Shown here one piece after another: positions 1 through 5,667 of a stretch of DNA of 6,205 nt; the stretch's first letter is position 1; each line of letters starts with the position of its first letter. The DNA comes from Nitrospinota bacterium (lineage in GTDB: Bacteria > Nitrospinota > Nitrospinia > UBA9942), in NCBI GenBank assembly GCA_016234205.1, contig JACRGN010000134.1, positions 1 to 6,205 on the forward strand. The letters are read 5' to 3'. The translations under genes and the position numbers were made by a program. The notes beneath the pieces were generated by a model that saw nothing but the letters and a program-made list of their open reading frames with translations, was not told the DNA's origin and searched no databases.

Positions 1-1582
1 CATGAATATGCCTTGAGACAGCAAACCCTATCTTTAAATCTTTATGACAGACATAACATAGTTCAGGTTCGTCATCTATCAATTGTTTGTTTTTATTGCT
101 GGCGTGGGAATCATGACAGCTATAACAATTTCCATCTTTATAGGGAGGGTGTAAATCTTCCTCTCCCAACTCTCTTTCTGTATTAGCATGACACTTTATA
201 CAGAGGAACTCCTTCTTTTGAACAAGTATCCCTTTGATAGCTGAGCCATGTGGTCTATGACACTTTACACAATCCCCATTTTTGACTGGCGTATGGACAC
301 TTAATTTCTCAACCCACTTCTTCCCGTCACCATGACATTTATAACATAGTTCATCTGTCTTGTCAACAAGTTCATATTCAAAATCAGAGGCATGAGGGGA
401 ATGGCACATGATACATTTTCCCTCTGCAACAGGAAGATGTGACACCTGATTTTTAAAGTTGCCCTCCTTATGACAGCTATAGCATAACATTCTATCTTCA
501 AATTTCAGCCCCTTCTCTTGTTCGGATGCATGAGGGTCGTGACAGTCGGAACAATTATTTTTAGTCAATGCCGTATGGATATATTTTTTTTGATGCTCTT
601 TTTTTTCTTTTTCATGACAGCTATAGCACAGGTTTTTTTCAGGGCTTCTCAATCCGTTCTTATAATCTGAGGTATGCGGATTATGACAATACAGGCAGTT
701 ACCGTCTTTGACCGGGGAATGGATATGTGCCTTTTTAAAGGACTCTTTCTTATCAGAATGGCATTTATAACATAGGGCATCTCCTTCTATCTTCATACCG
801 AGGGGTAATTTTGAATCTGAAGGATTATGACAGGAGTCGCAATTTAGCTCGGCAAAAGGCTTGTGAATATTCTCTCTTAACAGTTTTTCATTTGACGAAG
901 AATGGGATGCATGACAGCTTGTACAATCACTATCTGCAAAAGGGTAGTCCCTATGGGCTGCTTTTAACTCTCTATTTGCATTGTGACAGCCCAGACACAA
1001 TTGACTGACAGGTATTATGAGCCCATGAGAATTATCTGATGAGTGCGGATTATGGCATTTCACACATCCTTCCTCTTGAGGCTTATGAATTTTTTTCCTC
1101 ATGAAATTCTCTTTATTATGACATTTAAAGCAGAGGTCATTGCCGTCTATACGCAATAATTTTTTTGACTTTGACGAATGTGGGTTATGGCAGGTTAGGC
1201 AGTTTTTCTTTTTTAAGGGGTCGTGCAGATTTTTCTTTTCAAGCCTTCCCTTATCTTTTTCATGACAGTCATAACACAGGGCAGACCCTTGCTTTTTTAA
1301 ATAAAGTGCACCTATGGCACCGTGGGGAATGTGGCATCCTTCACAAAGCTTCTGTGTTACCGGAATGTGTTGACTCTCATCACTGGAAAATTTCTTATAT
1401 TCTTTCTGATGGCAGTCAACACATGTCTTCTTCACAAGAGCCACTCTTGGCGGCATACAGGACACAAATAGAAACAAGAAAAAAGGGGAAAGAAGTAAGA
1501 AATAAATCTTGCCTCTTACTTCTTGTCTCTTGCTTATTATCTCTTGCTTGTTATTTTCGTGTAATTCGTTTATTCGTGTCAT
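1..1582 (-). CDS. Paired-CXXCH multiheme c-type cytochrome, exported, at least 20 hemes (C-terminus beyond the window)
   Basis: Translating down from the ATG at 1582-1580 gives 527 residues with no stop before base 1, so the 3' end is missing. Twenty CXXCH heme-attachment motifs begin at residues 54, 80, 103, 128, 151, 173, 196, 220, 248, 271, 296, 319, 344, 367, 390, 413, 438, 461, 486 and 509. They alternate between a CxxCHxPHxS form and an LCxxCH form, the signature of the doubled-CXXCH family (PF09699). The extra His after the first form could be a distal heme ligand. Residues 1-41 form a signal: a charged n-region, a hydrophobic stretch at about 26-41, then FVSC with Cys42 as a possible but non-canonical lipidation site. 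The start is the only upstream ATG after an in-frame stop (1589-1591), and it overlaps the foldase stop as ATGA. No clear Shine-Dalgarno is visible, so translational coupling is likely. The expected role is long-range electron transfer in the periplasm or outside the cell. The substrate is unknown and no close named homologue is recognised. Confidence 0.95.
   Translation of the reverse strand, partial: MTRINELHENNKQEIISKRQEVRGKIYFLLLSPFFLFLFVSCMPPRVALVKKTCVDCHQKEYKKFSSDESQHIPVTQKLCEGCHIPHGAIGALYLKKQGSALCYDCHEKDKGRLEKKNLHDPLKKKNCLTCHNPHSSKSKKLLRIDGNDLCFKCHNKENFMRKKIHKPQEEGCVKCHNPHSSDNSHGLIIPVSQLCLGCHNANRELKAAHRDYPFADSDCTSCHASHSSSNEKLLRENIHKPFAELNCDSCHNPSDSKLPLGMKIEGDALCYKCHSDKKESFKKAHIHSPVKDGNCLYCHNPHTSDYKNGLRSPEKNLCYSCHEKEKKEHQKKYIHTALTKNNCSDCHDPHASEQEKGLKFEDRMLCYSCHKEGNFKNQVSHLPVAEGKCIMCHSPHASDFEYELVDKTDELCYKCHGDGKKWVEKLSVHTPVKNGDCVKCHRPHGSAIKGILVQKKEFLCIKCHANTERELGEEDLHPPYKDGNCYSCHDSHASNKNKQLIDDEPELCYVCHKDLKIGFAVSRHIH
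1490..1556. repeat. Degenerate heptanucleotide repeat with inverted arms in the cytochrome signal region
   Basis: On the plus strand, 7-bp units cttgcct, cttactt, cttgtct, cttgctt, attatct and cttgctt run from 1508 to 1549, with a looser unit after them. A perfect 11-bp inverted repeat pairs 1490-1500 with 1514-1524 (aagaagtaaga and its complement) around a 13-base loop. The core aatcttgcct (1505-1514) recurs on the opposite strand at 3260-3269, inside the foldase repeat, so the two blocks appear to be inverted copies of one repeat family. In the cytochrome frame this region encodes most of the n-region and the start of the hydrophobic segment. Confidence 0.75.
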
Positions 1583-1590
1583 TCGTGTTC
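1556..1590. repeat. ttcgtgtaa-type short tandem repeat at the foldase/cytochrome junction
   Basis: Four units, ttcgtgtaa, ttcgttta, ttcgtgtca and ttcgtgttc, follow each other on the plus strand. They contain the foldase stop (1579-1581) and the cytochrome ATG (1580-1582), encoding the foldase end LEHE and the cytochrome start MTRINELHE. From memory, similar CACGAAT-rich repeats are scattered between genes in environmental bacterial genomes; that was not checked here. Confidence 0.75.
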
Positions 1591-3321
1591 AAGTTTTTGT
1601 TCCACCATGCCCCTTTTTGGTTTTATATAACCTTTCATAGCAGGCCCATTTATTCTAATCTTTGAAACTGCCCTTAACTTCGCCAGATAATCAGATATAA
1701 GCTGCTCATACTTTTTTTTACTCAAGGATTCAATAATACCACCTCTCACAGATTCAAAACTCTTAAGTTTCCCATCTTCTCTCCCAATGAACTTAATAAT
1801 AATAAAATCTCTATTAAAGCTAAAAGGACCATATATCCCGCCTATCTCCATCTCATTTAGCTTCTCTTTAATATCCGGAGGCAGCATATCAGCGTATAAC
1901 CAACCTGTATCTTCCCCTTTTGAAACCACTGAAGTCATAGATATATCAGATGCAGTTGCATCAAAATCAGCCCCCTTTTTTAACTCGTCAACAATTCTCT
2001 CCGCATCTTTCTTTTCCTTAATTATAATTGTGCTCATTCTCACCTTTTCAGGTTCTTTAAAGAGCCCTTTGTTATCATCATAATATTTTCTGATTTCCTC
2101 ATCATCTAATTTAATTGCAGCAGCAATAATCTTATTTTTAAAAATCTTATTTAAGATAGACTCTTTTGTAAGTAAAAGTGAATATCTAAAGTCTTCACTC
2201 TTCTCGTAATTTCTTCTACCAACTTCCCTGTCAAGAAGCCTCTGGTTAATCAGACTGTCTATAGCCGATTTTTTAAATCTATCCAGAATATCTCCGTCTC
2301 TTACCTCAGGTTCTGACCTCAAGCGAACCAGAACTTCATCTCTTTTAATAGTTTCCCCTTCCACAATTGCCACAATCCCTTTTCCCCCGTCAAACTCTTC
2401 ATCCCTTTTGATGCCTTTTAAGATATCCTCATTGATGGAAATTTTTGCCTTTTCTCTTAATTGTGACAGGTATTCCCTGCTTCTCTCTATTTCTTTCTCA
2501 TTAAAGATTGTCCTCTCTATCCTTTTTCTATCCCTATCGGAAATTTTCTCATCCGGTGTCCTTTTCTCCTCTAATTTGATTATATGAAAACCATGCACTG
2601 TATTGATTAACCCGCTGATTTCCCCTTCTTTCATTGCAAAGGCTGCATCTGCTATCTCCTTAGGCAATTCATCTCTTCTCTTAAAACCCACATCCCCCCT
2701 TTTTTTCTTTATCTCATCAGAGTCTTCAGATTCCTTCTCTACGAGATTTGAAAAGTCAGCATTTTTTTTTACTGCATCAATAATACCCTCTCCCTTCTTC
2801 CTGTCCTTTGTAAAGAAATGCCGCAACCTCACTGACTCGTAAAGGGTAATATAGCGGCTCTTTATTTCCTCATCTGTTACCTTAATCTTGCCAATAACTT
2901 CTTCTTTTTTCAGCATATATAGAGAGAGATTGAGACTGTAAAGTTTATAATCACCTGTAAACTCTGGTGTCCTGTCAAGACCTATCTTAATCGCCTCCTG
3001 AACGATAAGTTTGTCATCTATCATATCATTCAGTATCTTGTAGTAATCCACACTATCAATATCTATCTTCATCTTCTCCTTTATATCCTTTACCGTATGA
3101 AATCCCTCAAGTCTCTTTTTAAAATCGTATTCCGCTATGATATCGTCATTAACCCTTGCAATATATTTATCCCCGGAAAGATAGGATACCCCTCCGTTAC
3201 AAGAAGCAAGAAACAAGAAACAATAAGCAATAGGCAATAGGCAATAAGCAATAGGCAATAGGCAAGATTCTTTTCTGTCTTCTGTCTTCTGCCTTCTGTC
3301 TTCTGATTTCTTGACTTTCAT
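1579..3321 (-). CDS. Lipoprotein peptidyl-prolyl isomerase/chaperone with two parvulin domains (SurA/PpiD-like)
   Basis: This 580-residue protein has a lipoprotein signal ending in LASC, with Cys41 as the predicted lipidated residue. It contains two copies of a SurA-like chaperone segment plus a parvulin (PPIC/rotamase) domain. The first parvulin is at about 164-254 and keeps the family hallmarks VRLRH (His168) and GFHIIK (244-249). The second, about 427-514, is degenerate: Ser430 stands where the first has His168, and NRDFIIIKF replaces GFHIIK. Chaperone segments at about 51-160 and 314-424 align with each other, for example TDEEIKSRY and DDEEIRKYY. It probably acts at the periplasmic face of a membrane and folds exported proteins, perhaps the cytochromes of this operon (inference from context). 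The start ATG overlaps the preceding stop by 4 bp (ATGA) and has no good Shine-Dalgarno. Residues 6-41 are encoded by heptanucleotide repeats, and the last codons lie in another repeat. Domain assignment is firm; the client protein is not. Confidence 0.93.
   Translation of the reverse strand: MKVKKSEDRRQKTEDRKESCLLPIAYCLLPIAYCFLFLASCNGGVSYLSGDKYIARVNDDIIAEYDFKKRLEGFHTVKDIKEKMKIDIDSVDYYKILNDMIDDKLIVQEAIKIGLDRTPEFTGDYKLYSLNLSLYMLKKEEVIGKIKVTDEEIKSRYITLYESVRLRHFFTKDRKKGEGIIDAVKKNADFSNLVEKESEDSDEIKKKRGDVGFKRRDELPKEIADAAFAMKEGEISGLINTVHGFHIIKLEEKRTPDEKISDRDRKRIERTIFNEKEIERSREYLSQLREKAKISINEDILKGIKRDEEFDGGKGIVAIVEGETIKRDEVLVRLRSEPEVRDGDILDRFKKSAIDSLINQRLLDREVGRRNYEKSEDFRYSLLLTKESILNKIFKNKIIAAAIKLDDEEIRKYYDDNKGLFKEPEKVRMSTIIIKEKKDAERIVDELKKGADFDATASDISMTSVVSKGEDTGWLYADMLPPDIKEKLNEMEIGGIYGPFSFNRDFIIIKFIGREDGKLKSFESVRGGIIESLSKKKYEQLISDYLAKLRAVSKIRINGPAMKGYIKPKRGMVEQKLEHE
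3200..3267 (-). repeat. Heptanucleotide repeat block encoding the signal-peptide core of the foldase
   Basis: Nine consecutive 7-bp units run from 3200 to 3262 on the plus strand: caagaag, caagaaa (twice), caataag, caatagg (twice), caataag, caatagg (twice), and a partial tenth follows. On the coding strand the units read TTGCYTA or TTGYTTC. Three units make 21 bp, so the protein shows a 7-residue period with Cys at 20, 27, 34 and 41 (CLLPIAY twice, then CFLFLAS). Cys41 is the lipidation site. Confidence 0.9.
3273..3307 (-). repeat. Second heptanucleotide block encoding the charged n-region of the foldase
   Basis: Five 7-bp units of type ttctgtc (ttctgtc, ttctgtc, ttctgcc, ttctgtc, ttctgat on the plus strand) encode the hydrophilic residues SEDRRQKTEDR at 6-16. 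Five bases separate it from the 3200-3267 block. On the coding strand it is purine-rich and precedes the pyrimidine-rich block. Confidence 0.88.
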
Positions 3322-3899
3322 TTGATTGTATTAATCATCTCCGAGACTACTTTTTTTGTAAGGGCACTTATCGACCTGATCCGACCGAAATTAAATACAG
3401 TAACATAATCTTCACCTCTCCTTTTGTGTCTAACCATCCATACCACCTTTCCAGTTTTTATATCAATCAGCCTGACTCTGATACCAACAATCGGCGTTGT
3501 TGACCTGTCTTCCTTATCACTCCCTGAAAATTCCTCTACCACCCCTACAAAGATTGCATCAATATTCAGCCTTTCCCCCAGCCTTTTTATCTGTTCAACA
3601 TCCATTACATTGACATTCTTCACCTTCTCATTAAGTAAAAACCTCTCAATATTCCCTTTTTCCTCTACGGCAAATATTCCACTCTTAAATATCACACTAA
3701 TAAATATATTTGCAACAATCTCTCCTGCCCCCCGCTTTCCGCTTTCATTTACAAAGGGGAGTACTCCAACCCTCTTTATTTTAACTATTTCATTTTCTCG
3801 CTTAAGATTAGAATAGGCTACAAGGGAAGAAGAACATCCATGAAATAATAATGCCGTCGTAATCGTTGATATTAATAAAGGTGTTAACTTTTTAATCAC
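3318..3899 (-). CDS. Small CsgG/LpoB-like outer-membrane lipoprotein (copy 2)
   Basis: This 193-residue protein has a signal peptide ending in FHGC, with Cys22 as the likely lipid anchor. A compact alpha/beta domain follows, with VGVLPFVNES (44-53), a SGIFAVEE strand (73-80), VEQIKRLGERLNIDAIFVG (101-119) and a C-terminal IRVRLIDIKTGKVVW strand pair. This resembles the CsgG/LpoB/GNA1162-type fold. It is shorter than the CsgG pore (about 260-280 residues) and shows no obvious transmembrane hairpin insertions, so an accessory or assembly lipoprotein is likelier than a secretion channel. It is clearly paralogous to the lipoprotein at 5668-6205. The start is GTG (3899-3897), 7 bp after the HAMP gene, chosen because it yields a complete signal peptide; no Shine-Dalgarno is visible. 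Its stop overlaps the foldase start. The specific function is unknown. Confidence 0.85.
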   Translation of the reverse strand: MIKKLTPLLISTITTALLFHGCSSSLVAYSNLKRENEIVKIKRVGVLPFVNESGKRGAGEIVANIFISVIFKSGIFAVEEKGNIERFLLNEKVKNVNVMDVEQIKRLGERLNIDAIFVGVVEEFSGSDKEDRSTTPIVGIRVRLIDIKTGKVVWMVRHKRRGEDYVTVFNFGRIRSISALTKKVVSEMINTIK

Positions 3900-3906
3900 C
3901 GCATTA

Positions 3907-4461
3907 TTATTGGGTTTTAAATTTTTGGACTGCCTCTGCCAATCTCTCCTGAATTAATTTAAGTTCTTCAATAGGGAGATTTTCATTGGCGGATGATAGC
4001 AGCGATAGGTCGTTAGAGATAGTTTTTATATCCCTCATCTTAAAATTAAGTTTTTCAAGCATGATATTTAAACTCTCGGCAAGTTCCTTTACCTGATCAC
4101 CATTCCTCAATTTAAATCTGATTGTTAGGTCACCCTCCCCAATCTTCTCCTTCATATCCCTTTCTATTCTATATAGAGGACCTGCAAAGGAATGTGGAAA
4201 GAACATGGTGATACCCAGAGCAACAATAATCCCAAGACCCCCCGATACCATAACCGCGGGCAGGAGGTAATCCAGAAAATTTCTTGCTGTGACATGAAAA
4301 TGTTTAAAGGAATCTCCTATTTCACGATTTGCATAAATATAGAATACACTGGTAGTAACTATAATGCTCACAAGAACGATAACGGCAACCTTCAAAAAGA
4401 GCATAATCTGAAAACGGGTTTTAATTGAATAATTTATTTTTGAACTTCTATGTTTTTCCAT
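3907..4461 (-). CDS. Stand-alone two-TM HAMP domain membrane protein
   Basis: This 184-residue inner-membrane protein has a basic N-terminus, TM1 at about 19-44, a periplasmic loop of only about 20 residues (45-65), TM2 at about 66-89, and a HAMP domain at about 90-142. The HAMP domain shows the conserved Pro95 of AS1, the GEGDLTIRF connector and an AS2 helix, KELAESLNIMLEKL. A short helical, probably coiled-coil tail follows to residue 184. There is no kinase, cyclase, phosphatase or chemotaxis signalling domain, and the loop is too small for a usual sensor domain. HAMP domains normally relay conformational change from membrane to cytoplasm, so this protein may act with a separate partner or as a structural membrane component. 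It lies between the FN3-like cytochrome gene (18-bp gap) and the second lipoprotein gene (7-bp gap). HAMP and topology are firm; the role is unknown. Confidence 0.9.
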   Translation of the reverse strand: MEKHRSSKINYSIKTRFQIMLFLKVAVIVLVSIIVTTSVFYIYANREIGDSFKHFHVTARNFLDYLLPAVMVSGGLGIIVALGITMFFPHSFAGPLYRIERDMKEKIGEGDLTIRFKLRNGDQVKELAESLNIMLEKLNFKMRDIKTISNDLSLLSSANENLPIEELKLIQERLAEAVQKFKTQ

Positions 4462-4465
4462 ATAT

Positions 4466-4475
4466 TCTCCCCTTT
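4466..4475 (-). promoter_or_regulatory. Strong Shine-Dalgarno of the HAMP gene
   Basis: The minus strand reads AAAGGGGAGA and ends 4 bases before the ATG at 4461-4459. It supports that start. It is the only clear ribosome binding site seen at the five gene starts in the window, so the HAMP gene may be translated independently of its neighbours. Confidence 0.75.
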
Positions 4476-4479
4476 ATAA

Positions 4480-5664
4480 CTATAATCTATCTATGTGGCA
4501 CAAAACACAGATATCCGTTTTAAAGTCTATTCGTGCAAGATATCGTTCCTTGCTCCCATGCGGCATATGACATGTTATGCATATAATGACCTTTCCCTCC
4601 GAAGTTGGAAGATTGTCAGGTATCTTTATATTCCCCCTTGACGGCACACCAACAGGATGAGACGCACCCTGTCTATGACACCTTTCTACACAGGTGTCAA
4701 TACCTACTTCCTTTATAGTCTTTAATATCACTTTACCATGTATATCCTCAGTAGAAATAATCCCTTTTATATTATTATCTGTTTTATTCACAGTATACTC
4801 AACAACGGATGTAACTTCACTTGAGGTGGCAAAGTAAATTGCCACACCGGGCATTACGCTATCTTTCTCTCTCATAATCCCCTCTTTTCGCTTTAACCTC
4901 ATAACTTTCACCATTCTAAAATCAGGTTTATTATTATCTTTTTTAATATCTAAAGTCTGATTAAAATTAAATGGCTTTGAAACATCAAAGGTATAATCAT
5001 CAGAAACAGTCTTATTTCCAAATAAATCACTTGATATGACCCTGAAGTGATATTTTTTTTTATTCTCAAGATTATTCAATTTTATGATGTGCTTTTTTGT
5101 ATAAGCATCTGAGTTTGAATAATATTTGTAATCTCCGTCTTCTGTAGTCCCATATTCTACCTTTGAATCTGATAACTCATCAGTCTCCCATCCTATTTCT
5201 CCACTTGTAACTACTGATATATCAATACTGTTAACCTTGATATTACTGATTACAGGCGGAGTCATATCATTAGCCCAAATTTCAGAGATAGAAGAAGGTA
5301 TAAATTTTAATATCTCAGATTCATTCTTTCTGCCATCCTTATCCCTTAGCATAATCTTAACCTGATAGATACTATCCTTTGATAAATTATTTAAAATAGC
5401 GATGTGTTCCTCATCATAATTTCTAAGATTGACCCTCATAGCCTTGGGGTTTTCTGAGATATTCACATCCGGGAAACTGCTTCTTTTAGAGATATGACAA
5501 CCTACACAATCTCTCTGTATAAAATCAGGGTGTTTATATGGTGATTTTATTATTTCCTCATAGACCTTTTGATGACACTTTAAACACTCCAATTCGTCTC
5601 CAAAGGCAGGCATATTTAATAAAATGCCATATAATAATAAAATGCCTTTAAATTTCCTAACCAT
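4480..5664 (-). CDS. Exported five-heme c-type cytochrome with fibronectin-III-like domains
   Basis: This 394-residue protein has an N-terminal signal (about 1-22, probable cleavage after AFG) and heme motifs at both ends. CLKCH (27-31) and CVGCH (53-57) are N-terminal; CVERCH (325-330), CITCH (362-366) and CVLCH (386-390) are C-terminal. CVERCH has three residues between the cysteines (CX3CH), a rare variant. The middle is beta-rich. A segment at about 136-228 opens with TPPVISNI, contains KVEYG and HFRVISSDLFGN, and resembles a fibronectin type III domain. Residues 85-121 resemble 190-226, suggesting a second copy of the fold. A further beta segment (about 272-295) precedes the C-terminal hemes. 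It probably carries electrons and binds partner proteins in the periplasm or at the cell surface (inference). The ATG at 5664 lies 3 bp after the preceding stop, with only a weak GGA upstream, so coupling is likely. No named homologue is recognised. Confidence 0.9.
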   Translation of the reverse strand: MVRKFKGILLLYGILLNMPAFGDELECLKCHQKVYEEIIKSPYKHPDFIQRDCVGCHISKRSSFPDVNISENPKAMRVNLRNYDEEHIAILNNLSKDSIYQVKIMLRDKDGRKNESEILKFIPSSISEIWANDMTPPVISNIKVNSIDISVVTSGEIGWETDELSDSKVEYGTTEDGDYKYYSNSDAYTKKHIIKLNNLENKKKYHFRVISSDLFGNKTVSDDYTFDVSKPFNFNQTLDIKKDNNKPDFRMVKVMRLKRKEGIMREKDSVMPGVAIYFATSSEVTSVVEYTVNKTDNNIKGIISTEDIHGKVILKTIKEVGIDTCVERCHRQGASHPVGVPSRGNIKIPDNLPTSEGKVIICITCHMPHGSKERYLARIDFKTDICVLCHIDRL

Positions 5665-5667
5665 TAA

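Noticed and set aside
1490..1524. Hairpin as a transcription terminator
   Set aside because: The 11-bp stem is AT-rich, lies within the cytochrome coding sequence and has no strong U-tract placed right after it on the minus strand; it fits a repeat arm better.
811..1665. Plus-strand ORFs at 811-1008 and 1165-1665, and a minus-strand ORF at 301-501 in another frame
   Set aside because: They overlap the heme-rich minus-strand frame, which carries 20 regularly spaced CXXCH motifs. Their translations show no domain or signal, so they are shadows of the cytochrome gene.
2762..2770. Run of nine T (A on the coding strand) as a programmed slippage site
   Set aside because: It simply encodes part of VKKNADF in the foldase; the frame is intact on both sides and such runs are expected in AT-rich Lys-rich genes.
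3200..3307. CRISPR-like array
   Set aside because: The units are contiguous 7-mers with no spacers, inside a reading frame.
1787..3816. Plus-strand ORFs at 1787-2083, 2603-2842 and 3424-3816
   Set aside because: They are antisense to the foldase and lipoprotein genes. Their Ser/Phe/Leu-rich composition is what AT-rich Lys/Glu-rich genes give on the opposite strand.
3318..3899. CsgG secretion pore
   Set aside because: At 193 residues it is shorter than CsgG and lacks visible channel-forming hairpins; only the general fold is similar.
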